DNA from: Thiobacillus sp. 65-29
GTDB lineage: Bacteria; Pseudomonadota; Gammaproteobacteria; Burkholderiales; Thiobacillaceae
Assembly: GCA_001899775.1 (NCBI GenBank)
Contig: MKWN01000042.1
Location: 1-45,778, forward strand
Length of the DNA stretch: 45,778 nt
Reading direction: 5' to 3'
A program made the position numbers and the translations under genes. Below are positions 34,425 through 41,955 of the stretch, piece after piece. A model generated the notes under the pieces. It saw only the letters and a list, made by a program, of their open reading frames with translations, had not been told where the DNA came from and searched no databases. How positions within the stretch are numbered: the first letter of the stretch is position 1; every line of letters starts with the position of its first letter.

Positions 34425-35986
34425 CATACCTGCTGGTCGACGAAGACGTTGAATTCGACGAGATCGAAGGCCGCGGTGTGTTCCAGGCAGCGTTCGAAGG
34501 TCAGCAGGTACTGGCGTGGCGGATGCCAGACCTCGGCGTCCAGGCCCTTGCTGTAGAGGTGGCGCGGCAGAAGCAGGCGATCGCCCTGTCTGAGTGCGGC
34601 GATGCCCGGCAGAAACAGCGCGGGCTCGGCGGAAGCCTTGCGCCGTCCGCGCAGCGGGCGCACCCAGACCGGCTGCACGTTGGGAGACAGGCGCTCGATG
34701 CCGAGTTCGACCTGGCGTGCGTCGCGCATGCGGATCCAGCGGATCGCGCCGACGGACCAGTCGCCGTTGACCGCGGTGGGCCGCAGCGCCACCGGATCGC
34801 CCACCTTCAGGTTGAGCGGGGCATCGGGCATGCCACTGAGCGCGAGCCCGGACGCGCTGTCGTTGACGACCGTCCAGGTGCTGCTGTTGACCGATGGGGC
34901 AAGGGGCAGGCTGGTGTCGCCGATGGCGAGGTCGGCCTCGGCGGCAGGATCGTGCTGCGCCTGCTCGAGCAGGCGATGGGTGGCGCTCACGCCGGCGACG
35001 AGTTCCACGCTGCTGCCGGGCGCCGCATGCCGTTTGAATTCGCGGCGCGCACCCGGCCCCCAGAGGCGGGCGAGGCGCTTGATCAGGGTGAGGCAGAGTC
35101 TGCCGTCGAGATGCGCGGGCAGGCCGACGCTGGCGGGTGTCGCGTCGGCGCGCAGGCGCAGGGCGACGTCGCGCAGGTGGCGGCACAGGCCGTCGGTGTC
35201 GAGCCACAGCGTGGAATCGTGCAGCGTGCCGGCGAGGTGATGCGGTGGTACGTCGCCGTCGACCGGGATGGCGAAGCCGGCACGTGCGTCGGCCGGAGTC
35301 GGACCGAGCGCGGTACGATGCACGAAGCTGCGGATGATCTGCCGGGCGTGCAGGATTTCGGTCGGACTCATGCGCGGCGGATCGGCGAGCGCAAGGAGCA
35401 GGGCCTGGCGGTAGGCGGTTTCCAGTGCGGGTGTCGTGTCGCTGGCGCGGCTTTCGATCTGCCTTGCGCGCGCGAAACGGTACACACCATGCATCTCCGC
35501 CCACAGCTCGGCCGGCGTCACGACGTAGGTGAGGTGGCACGCCGCCTGCACGTCGTGAAGCGCGGCAAGCAGGCAGGACGCGGCCTCGGCGAGGTGCAGC
35601 GCATGCGCGGCGCGCGCGCTGTCGTCGATCAGCGTGCGCAAAGCCTGCTTGTAGCCGATGGCATGCTCGTTGTGCAGTTCGCGCAGCAGCACGCCGATCT
35701 GGCGCTGCTGCTGGCGGGGCGGCACACCCGATTCGAGCAGCAGCGCTTCCAGGCTGCCGGCGGCGCGCGCGACCACCGGGCGGTACAGGGCGAGCAGCGC
35801 GAGTCGCGCCTCGCTGGCGAGCGGCCGGCGGTTGAGGGCGTACAGGGCCATCGCCAACTGCTGCGCGGTGTCGACGGGGCTGGCGAAGGGCAGGCGTTCG
35901 AGCCAGTCCGCGGTCTCGCGCGGACGCGTCTCGACCTTGCCGGGCTGCTGCGGGATGTCGGTGCGGGGAACGCTCAGGTCAAGCAT
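34424..35986 (-). CDS. Conserved 520-aa cytoplasmic protein with degenerate PilZ-like C-terminal domain
   Basis: I do not recognise a named family. Residues 1-290 are helical and Leu/Ala-rich with no membrane span or signal peptide. In the C-terminal half, RREFKRHAAPGSSVEL provides an RxxxR-type pattern, and VVNDSASGLALSGM an NxSxxG pattern, with about 75 residues between them instead of the usual 20-30. These resemble the two c-di-GMP-contact motifs of PilZ. A beta-rich tail follows (VGDPVALRP, WSVGAIRWIRMRDARQVELGIERL). It may therefore be a c-di-GMP receptor or a structural relative. It lies 6 bp after purU on the same strand; the MITE-like element abuts its stop codon. Confidence 0.7.
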
Positions 35987-35992
35987 GCCGGA

Positions 35993-36889
35993 TCAGTCGA
36001 ACACGACGGTCTTGTTCGCGTAGACGAGTACGCGGTTGTCGAGGTGCCATTTCACCGCGCGCGAGAGCACCACTTTTTCCAGATCGGCACCCTTGGTGAT
36101 GAGGTCGTCGAGGTCGTCGCGGTGCGAGATGCGCACCACGTCCTGCTCGATGATGGGGCCGTCGTCGAGGACCTCGGTGACGTAGTGCGCGGTCGCGCCG
36201 ATCAGCTTGACGCCACGCTGGAACGCCCGATGGTACGGCTTGGCGCCGTTGAATGCGGGCAGGAAGGAATGGTGGATGTTGATGATGCGATCCGGGAAGT
36301 GGCGGATGAAATCGGTCGACAGCACCTGCATGTAGCGCGCCAGCACGATGAAATCGATCTTGCGGTCGCGCAGGATCGCCAGTTGCATCTGCTCTGCTTC
36401 GTGTTTCGCGTCCTTGTGTACGGCGATGTGTTGATAGGGCACGCGGTAAGCGTCGGCCAGCCAGCGGGTGTCTTCGTGGTTGCTGAGGATGATCGGCAGC
36501 TCGCAATGCAGCTCGCCGCTCTGGTAGCGATACAGGAGGTCGGCCAGACAATGGTCGAAACGGGAGACGAAGACCGCCATGCGCGGCTTGCGGCTGGATT
36601 CGGCGAGGCGCCAGCTCATGCCGAATCGCTCGGCGATGGGGCGGAACGCGGTACCGAACGCGCCGAGGTCGAGATCGAAGTGGGTGAGATCCCATTCCAC
36701 GCGCATGAGAAACAGCTTCAGCTCCGCATCCTGGTGCTGGTCGGCGTGCAGGATGTTGGCATTGTGCAACAGGAGGAAATCCGCGATGGCGGCGACCAGA
36801 CCCTTCTGGTCGGGGCAGGAAATCAGCAGGACGGCGGTATGGCGCATGAGGGGCCCGGATGCGGAAGGGGATTGTTTTTGCACAATCAT
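35993..36889 (-). CDS. purU: Formyltetrahydrofolate deformylase
   Basis: This enzyme hydrolyses 10-formyl-THF to formate and THF, balancing the one-carbon pool. An N-terminal ACT domain (HTAVLLISCPDQKGLVAAIADFLL) precedes a formyltransferase-like catalytic domain: PIILSNHEDTRWLADAY, LARYMQVLSTDFIRHFPDRIINIHHSFLPAF, then GAKPYHRAFQRGVKLIGATAHYV and the catalytic Asp in LDDGPIIEQDV. The start is uncertain. ATG 36889 gives 298 aa; ATG 36847 begins directly at the homology (MRHTAVLL). Neither has a convincing ribosome-binding site. Confidence 0.93.
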   Translation of the reverse strand: MIVQKQSPSASGPLMRHTAVLLISCPDQKGLVAAIADFLLLHNANILHADQHQDAELKLFLMRVEWDLTHFDLDLGAFGTAFRPIAERFGMSWRLAESSRKPRMAVFVSRFDHCLADLLYRYQSGELHCELPIILSNHEDTRWLADAYRVPYQHIAVHKDAKHEAEQMQLAILRDRKIDFIVLARYMQVLSTDFIRHFPDRIINIHHSFLPAFNGAKPYHRAFQRGVKLIGATAHYVTEVLDDGPIIEQDVVRISHRDDLDDLITKGADLEKVVLSRAVKWHLDNRVLVYANKTVVFD

Positions 36890-37052
36890 AACCAAAATTC
36901 CCATGTTCACGCCGCAGCAACCCCGGTAAGGTTTCGCCGACCGAATCTCGGGCGTAGAATTCGGCTTGTGTATTAGTTTGTTTGAATAAACTTATTGATT
37001 GTCATGCGTGCCGCGCCGGATTGCGTGGGCGTGCTTTCGACCGGGGTTACCC

Positions 37053-37727
37053 ATGTCCTATCTGACCAATTCCTTCGCTGTCAATCTCACGCTGCTGGTG
37101 CTGCTGGTCTTTTCCGTGGCGACCTGGATGCTGATCGTCTCGCGGCTGTGGCAGAACGTTCGCAGCGGCCGCCTGGACGCGGCGTTCAAGCGCGCCTTCT
37201 GGGCCGCGCGGGACCTGCACGAAGGCGAAAAACTTGCGCGCTCGCAGCGCGGCGACCTCGCGGCGATGACCGCCGCGGGCTTCGACGCGCTCACGCAGAA
37301 TCACGAAGGCACGCTGAGTCTCGACAGCCTGGGCGACCGCAAGGATGTCCTCGAGCGCACCCTCAAGACCCAGTTGCAGCAGATCCAGCACCGCAAGGAA
37401 TACGGCCTGATGGCGCTGGCGAGCATCGGCAGCACCGCGCCCTTCGTCGGCCTGTTCGGTACGGTGTGGGGCATCATGCATGCGCTGAAGGACATCAGCC
37501 TGGCCAATTCCGCCAGCCTTGATGTGGTCGCCGGCCCGGTGGGCGAGGCGCTGGTGGCCACCGCCTTCGGTATCGCCACCGCGATTCCCGCGGTGCTCGC
37601 CTACAACTACGGCGTGCGCCGTGTGCGCACCACGGTGGCGGGGCTCGACCAGTTCGCCACCGACTTCCTGCATCTCGTGATCAAGACGCCGTATCACGCC
37701 GAGGCCGCCAAGCCCGAGGGTAAATGA
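37053..37727 (+). CDS. exbB: ExbB-type proton-channel subunit (MotA/TolQ/ExbB)
   Basis: A 224-aa inner-membrane protein that with ExbD uses the proton gradient to energise TonB. One span near the N-terminus (VNLTLLVLLVFSVATWMLIV) and two in the C-terminal half. GLMALASIGSTAPFVGLFGTVWGIMHAL and VGEALVATAFGIATAIPAVLAYN are the family signatures. ATG 37053 was chosen for homology; a weak GGGG lies upstream. Partner genes exbD and tonB, not tolA/tolB/pal, favour ExbB over TolQ. Upstream (36890-37052) is an A/T-rich stretch with TAGAAT at 36951-36956 and no confident promoter. Confidence 0.92.
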   Translation: MSYLTNSFAVNLTLLVLLVFSVATWMLIVSRLWQNVRSGRLDAAFKRAFWAARDLHEGEKLARSQRGDLAAMTAAGFDALTQNHEGTLSLDSLGDRKDVLERTLKTQLQQIQHRKEYGLMALASIGSTAPFVGLFGTVWGIMHALKDISLANSASLDVVAGPVGEALVATAFGIATAIPAVLAYNYGVRRVRTTVAGLDQFATDFLHLVIKTPYHAEAAKPEGK

Positions 37728-37728
37728 C

Positions 37729-38151
37729 ATGGCGCTGCTGCCGCAAAACGACTATGCGCCGATGAGCGAAATCAACGTCACGCCGCTGGTCGACGTGATG
37801 CTGGTGCTCTTGGTGATCTTCATGGTGACCGCGCCCTTCCTGCTGCAGGCGGTGCCGGTCAACCTGCCGAAGACCGCGCCGGTGGCGAAGTTGCTGCCGG
37901 TGAAGAAGCTCGAACTCATCATCGACGCGCAGGGACAGGTTTACGTCGACCAGGAGGCGGTCGCCGGCGACAACCTGGAAATCCGCCTCAAGGCCATGCT
38001 CGAAGCCGAGCCCGAACTCGCCGTGCAGTTGAAGGCGGACTATCGCGTGCCCTATGGACGCATCGCCGAAGTCATGGCGGCGGTGACGCGCGCCGGCATC
38101 GTGCGCATGTCGTTCGTGACCGCATCCGACCGGGTCGATGCCGCGCACTGA
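37729..38151 (+). CDS. exbD: ExbD-type biopolymer transport protein
   Basis: A 140-aa protein with a single N-terminal membrane span, MSEINVTPLVDVMLVLLVIF, whose Asp in PLVDVML is the essential proton-carrying residue. The C-terminal periplasmic domain has KKLELIIDAQGQVYVDQEAV and ADYRVPYGRIAEVMAAVTRAGIVRMSFV. The gene starts 1 bp past the exbB stop and overlaps tonB by 14 bp, so the three are cotranscribed and probably coupled. Confidence 0.94.
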   Translation: MALLPQNDYAPMSEINVTPLVDVMLVLLVIFMVTAPFLLQAVPVNLPKTAPVAKLLPVKKLELIIDAQGQVYVDQEAVAGDNLEIRLKAMLEAEPELAVQLKADYRVPYGRIAEVMAAVTRAGIVRMSFVTASDRVDAAH

Positions 38152-39877
38152 ACGCTTCATATGGCTGCGGCGCGACGGCGCGCCGCTCGCCATCTCGCTC
38201 GTCCTGCACGTGGCGGCGGCGCTGCTGATCGCGCCGTGGTTGGTGGTGCGCACCATTCCGGCGCCGCAGGTCGAAGTCGAGGTGATGCTCGAACCGCAGA
38301 CGCCGGAGCCGCCGCAACGGCGGCCCGAGCACGCAGCGCGCGTGCGCAGTGCCACGCGTGCCCCGCAGCCGCAGCCGGTGATCCGGCCGCTGCCGCCTGT
38401 GCCAGTGGTGCAGCGCGTGGCAGAAACTCCGTCCAAGCCTGTCGAGCCGACGCCGCGCGCGGCGCCTGTGCCGCAGCCGGGCCAGGGGCAGGCAGGCCGC
38501 AGCAGCCCGGCACCGCGTGACACCGCGGGACTTTCGGCGCCGCAGGGCAGTGCGCCACGCAGCGCCGCGACGGTGGCGAGCAGCGGGCCGACCACGCTGG
38601 CGCGCGGCAGCGCGGATGCCGGAAGCGTGGCGCCACGCGCGCCCAGCCTTGGCAGTACGCCGCAGCCGAGCGCGCGCCCGGCGGCGCTGGCCGCCCGTGC
38701 CGGGGAGGACCGCGACGACGGCCCGCTGGCGCTGGACGGCCCGGTGTCGCAGGTACAGTCGCTACAGCCCGAATTCCGTCACGCTGCACGCGCGGGCGGG
38801 CAGGAAAGCCTGCGCGGCGGCGGCCGCAGTCCCGAGGAAGGCCTCGCCCGCCACAGCGGATCGCCCACGCAGACCGCGCTGGCCGCTGCACGGGCGGTGC
38901 CGCAGAGCGTGCCGGGCCGCACCGGCGGCGCCGGCGGCGCGGCGACACCGTCGAGCGCGGCCGCACGCCCGTTGCCTGTGGCCGCAGCCGTGCGCGAAGC
39001 GGCAGGTGGCGGGACCGCCACGCTCGCAGCGGCGCCGCTGGCCAGCCCTGGTGGCGGCACGGCGAGCGCACCGCCGTTGCCGGGCGGCGGACGGGCGAGC
39101 GCAGGTCTGGGCAGCGGCAGCCGCAGTGTCAGTCCCGGCGAGACGGCCGCGGGTCTCGTCGCCGCAGCGCCTCCTGCGGTGGCCGGCGCCGGCAGCGCGG
39201 CGTCCGGTGCGGGCACGGGCGCCGCGGCGTCCGGCGAGGGGCGTGCGCAGCAACTCGCGGGTCGTGGCAGCCTGCCGCGCGAGGCGGGTGCGCCGCGTCT
39301 GCTCGCCAGCGGCGGCGAGGCGGCGGCCGCGGCCGCGGGCGGCCATGCACGCCAGGCGGAACTCAGCGCGCGCAGCGAGGGCACTGCCACCGTTCAGCCG
39401 GTGCGCGAGGCGCGCGCCGAAGCCCTGCAGACGCAGCAACCCACGGGCGAGGCGCGCGTCATCGAGGAACGCTTTACCGCCCCGGCGCTGAAAGTCGCCT
39501 CACCGCGTTCGGTGTGCGAACTGCCGCTGCTGTTCGCCGGCTTCGATCGCAAGCCCATCCCCAAGGGGCTGGATACCATCAATGCCGCCGAGCCCATGCC
39601 CGGCGAGACGCCACCGCGTCATCACCCCGGCAATCAGGCGCCGCGCTATCCCCTGCAGGCGCTCGGCCTGCGCGCCGAAGGCCGCGCACTGGTGCGCGCC
39701 GAGGTGCAGGAGGACGGGACGGTGGGGCAGATCTGGATCAAGCAGACCAGCGGCTTCCAGGCGCTCGACCTGGCGGCGCTGGAAACCGTGCGTGGCTGGC
39801 GCTTCTATCCCGCGCAGCGGCATGGTATGGCCGTGACGATGTGGATGGACGTTCCCATTGAATACAAGTTGCCTTGA
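38138..39877 (+). CDS. tonB: TonB-family energy transducer with very long low-complexity linker
   Basis: A 579-aa protein, over twice E. coli TonB (239 aa). A membrane anchor (LAISLVLHVAAALLIAPWLVV, with the conserved His of the SxxxH motif) lies near residue 18-38. A Pro-rich segment (about 50-120) leads into roughly 320 residues dominated by Ala, Gly, Ser and Arg, unlike the usual Pro-Glu/Pro-Lys rod. The C-terminal TonB domain (about 500-579) has PRYPLQALGLRAEGRALVRAEV, GQIWIKQTSGFQALDLAAL and VRGWRFYPA. Function: transmit energy from ExbBD to outer-membrane TonB-dependent receptors. Which receptor it serves is not shown. Confidence 0.9.
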   Translation: MPRTERFIWLRRDGAPLAISLVLHVAAALLIAPWLVVRTIPAPQVEVEVMLEPQTPEPPQRRPEHAARVRSATRAPQPQPVIRPLPPVPVVQRVAETPSKPVEPTPRAAPVPQPGQGQAGRSSPAPRDTAGLSAPQGSAPRSAATVASSGPTTLARGSADAGSVAPRAPSLGSTPQPSARPAALAARAGEDRDDGPLALDGPVSQVQSLQPEFRHAARAGGQESLRGGGRSPEEGLARHSGSPTQTALAAARAVPQSVPGRTGGAGGAATPSSAAARPLPVAAAVREAAGGGTATLAAAPLASPGGGTASAPPLPGGGRASAGLGSGSRSVSPGETAAGLVAAAPPAVAGAGSAASGAGTGAAASGEGRAQQLAGRGSLPREAGAPRLLASGGEAAAAAAGGHARQAELSARSEGTATVQPVREARAEALQTQQPTGEARVIEERFTAPALKVASPRSVCELPLLFAGFDRKPIPKGLDTINAAEPMPGETPPRHHPGNQAPRYPLQALGLRAEGRALVRAEVQEDGTVGQIWIKQTSGFQALDLAALETVRGWRFYPAQRHGMAVTMWMDVPIEYKLP

Positions 39878-39888
39878 GGAGTGAACCG

Positions 39889-41454
39889 ATGAACCGACTG
39901 ATATTCGCCCTGTTGTGCGCAGGCGTTTTCCAGGTGGCGACGGCGGCCGAGCCGCCCCCGGAATGGCTGCGCTACTACCAGATGGCGGCCGAGCGCGGCG
40001 ATCCCGAGGCGCAGATGAAAATGGGCTGGGCCTACGAAAAGGGCGATGGCGTGGCGAAGGATGCCAGGCGGGCGCTCGAATGGTACCGGAAGGCCGCGCT
40101 GCAGAATGAACCCCGCGCGCAGTACAACCTCGCGCTGCTGTTGATCGAGGGGCGCGATGTGGTGAAGGACACTGCCACGGGAGTCGACTTTCTCACGCGC
40201 GCCGCCTCGCAGAACCTGACCGAGGCGCAGACCTATCTTGCCGCACTCTACGAGCAGGGGCGCGAGGTGCCGAAGAACGACACCGATGCGGTGAAGTGGC
40301 TGATCCGCGCCGCGCAGAACGGCGACATCGCGGCGATGAACAACCTGGCGCTGAAGTACGCGCGCGGCGAGGGGGTGGCGAAAGACCCTGCGCAGGCGCG
40401 CAAGCTGCTGACCGACGCTGCCACACAAGGCAACGCACTCGCCCAGCTCAATCTTGGCACGCTGTATCGCGAAGGGCTGGACGGCACGCCGGTGGATTAC
40501 GCGCAGGCGCTCGACTGGCTCGGCCGCGCTGCCGCACAGGGCAATGTCACGGCGCAGGGCAAGCTTGGCTGGATGCATCTGAAGGGACAGGGCGTGCCGG
40601 CGAACCCGACCGAGGCGGCGAAATGGTTCGTCGCCGCCGCGCGCCAGGGCGACCTCGACGCGCAGACGCAACTGGGCTGGATGGCCGAACAGGGCGTGGG
40701 CATGCCGAAGAACGAGGCGCTCGCCGCCCAGGCCTACGCGCAGGCCGCGGAGCAGAAGCATGCGGTCGCCGCCAACAATCTCGGCGCGCTGTACCGTGAT
40801 GGTCGCGGGGTCACGGCCGATGCGGTGGCCGCGGAGCGCTGGTTCCGCGTCGCCGCCGAAGCCGGCGATGCCGACGGCCAGTACAACCTCGCCGCACTCC
40901 TCGAGGGCAACGCGGCGACGGCGGAACAGTCCCTGGCATGGTATCGCCGCGCGGCCGAACAGGAACTGCCCGCGGCACAAAGCCGGCTCGGCTGGCTGCT
41001 GTTGCAGCGCAACGAGGACGCGGAGGCGGTGCAGTGGCTCACGCGCGCCGCCACGCGGCATGACGTTCAGGCGCAGAACAATCTGGGCGTGCTGTACGAG
41101 ACTGGACGCGGCGTGGCAAAAGATCCCGCTAAGGCGGCGCAATGGTACCGGCGTGCGGGTGAAGCGGGCGACGCCGCGGCGCAGAACAATCTTGGTGCGC
41201 TTTACCGCGATGGCCTCGGCGTGGCGCGCGATCCCGCGCAGGCGGCGGAATGGTTCAAGCGCGCCGCCGACCAGGGCTATGCGCGGGCGATGCTCAACCT
41301 CGGCGCGCTCTACGAACAGCAGGCCAAGGCGGGCACCCGCTCCGGTGCGTTGCCCGCCACCCCACCGGTCACGTCGCAACCCGCCACGGCGCCCACCGTC
41401 GTGCCGTTGCAGACCGACGGCACCCCTGTCGCGCGGCCGTTACCTTTCAGATGA
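39889..41454 (+). CDS. Exported Sel1-repeat (SLR) protein
   Basis: A 521-aa protein with a signal peptide (LIFALLCAGVFQVATAAEPPP), so periplasmic or secreted. About thirteen Sel1-like repeats of roughly 36 residues cover residues 30-490; a typical unit reads AAEQGD..AQNNLGALY..G.GV.KD..KA..WYR. A Pro/Ala/Thr-rich tail of about 40 residues follows. Sel1 proteins are scaffolds for protein-protein contacts. GGAG lies 7 nt before ATG 39889, and the gene starts 11 bp after tonB, so it belongs to the exbB-exbD-tonB operon and may assist a TonB-linked complex. Confidence 0.9.
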   Translation: MNRLIFALLCAGVFQVATAAEPPPEWLRYYQMAAERGDPEAQMKMGWAYEKGDGVAKDARRALEWYRKAALQNEPRAQYNLALLLIEGRDVVKDTATGVDFLTRAASQNLTEAQTYLAALYEQGREVPKNDTDAVKWLIRAAQNGDIAAMNNLALKYARGEGVAKDPAQARKLLTDAATQGNALAQLNLGTLYREGLDGTPVDYAQALDWLGRAAAQGNVTAQGKLGWMHLKGQGVPANPTEAAKWFVAAARQGDLDAQTQLGWMAEQGVGMPKNEALAAQAYAQAAEQKHAVAANNLGALYRDGRGVTADAVAAERWFRVAAEAGDADGQYNLAALLEGNAATAEQSLAWYRRAAEQELPAAQSRLGWLLLQRNEDAEAVQWLTRAATRHDVQAQNNLGVLYETGRGVAKDPAKAAQWYRRAGEAGDAAAQNNLGALYRDGLGVARDPAQAAEWFKRAADQGYARAMLNLGALYEQQAKAGTRSGALPATPPVTSQPATAPTVVPLQTDGTPVARPLPFR

Positions 41455-41577
41455 CAGAAGACAGAAGACAGATCGAAGGTGCGCGAAGCGCATCCTTTCC
41501 GTCCTCAGTCCTCAGTCCTCCGTCCTCAGTCCTCAGTCCTCAGTCCTCAGTCCTCAGTCCTCAGTCCTCAGTCCTCA
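41454..41577. repeat. Opposed heptamer tandem arrays (GACAGAA x3; GTCCTCA x11)
   Basis: Three 7-bp units GACAGAA/GACAGAA/GACAGAT (41454-41474) begin at the last base of the Sel1 stop codon. After 26 bp come eleven 7-bp GTCCTCA units (41501-41577), of which only the third differs by one base. Read on the other strand the second array is GAGGACT, a relative of GAAGACA, so the arrays are imperfect inverted copies. The rest of the 501-bp gap up to nrdA (41578-41955) holds an imperfect inverted repeat at 41705-41742 and the nrdA control region. Confidence 0.85.
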
Positions 41578-41791
41578 GTCCCCTGCCCGCGCAGGACCGG
41601 GCATATTCGTATCTCGACATAAGCTGAATTACCTACGTGTCCATAGGGTTCGGGGGCCGTTTCGGCGCGCTGCACCGCATCCAATCTGGAGGCTGTCTAA
41701 AATATAGGCGGCATCAACCAATAAGACATTGATTTGTCGCCTGCTTTTCAAGAGGCAGATGCAAAGAGGGCACTCCGGCCATGCGTTCTTG

Positions 41792-41819
41792 TTGACAGTT
41801 TATCTGTCACCCCTAGAAT
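41792..41819 (+). promoter_or_regulatory. Sigma70 promoter of nrdA
   Basis: A perfect TTGACA (41792-41797), a 16-bp spacer and TAGAAT (41814-41819, 5 of 6). Transcription would begin near 41826, about 130 nt before the nrdA ATG. This is the clearest housekeeping promoter in the window. Confidence 0.75.
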
Positions 41820-41857
41820 TTGTGTCCAGCCTTCGTGTCCACCACTATATCTTGTGA
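41810..41857 (+). promoter_or_regulatory. Paired NrdR boxes controlling nrdA
   Basis: Box 2, CCACTATATCTTGTGA (41842-41857), matches the known NrdR consensus ACACWATATMTWGTGT at 14 of 16 positions. Box 1, CCCCTAGAATTTGTGT (41810-41825), matches 11 of 16 and covers the -10 element. Their starts are 32 bp apart, three helical turns, which is the usual geometry for NrdR repression of ribonucleotide reductase genes. Confidence 0.72.
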
Positions 41858-41895
41858 ATAAACGTGTGGACGGGGGTTGTGCAAGCTGTGGACAA
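41853..41895. promoter_or_regulatory. DnaA-box matches in the nrdA leader
   Basis: TGTGAATAA (41853-41861) is the reverse complement of TTATTCACA, a perfect DnaA box. TGTGGACAA (41887-41895) differs from a box by one base. The first overlaps NrdR box 2. DnaA control of nrdAB is known in E. coli; here it is inferred from sequence only. Confidence 0.4.
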
Positions 41896-41955
41896 ATGCT
41901 GTTTGCCGCGCCTTGCAGCCCGTTTCTTGAGCCCTGATACCGAGGAGAGCCGTCG

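Noticed and set aside
34478-36976. 832-aa plus-strand ORF across purU and the PilZ-like gene
   Set aside because: Spans two well-supported minus-strand genes and has shadow composition.
36961-37000. Fur box upstream of exbB
   Set aside because: The A/T-rich stretch with AGTTT/AAACT symmetry does not match the Fur consensus well enough.
41501-41577. Possible CRISPR-like array
   Set aside because: Seven-bp units are contiguous with no spacers; it is a simple tandem repeat.
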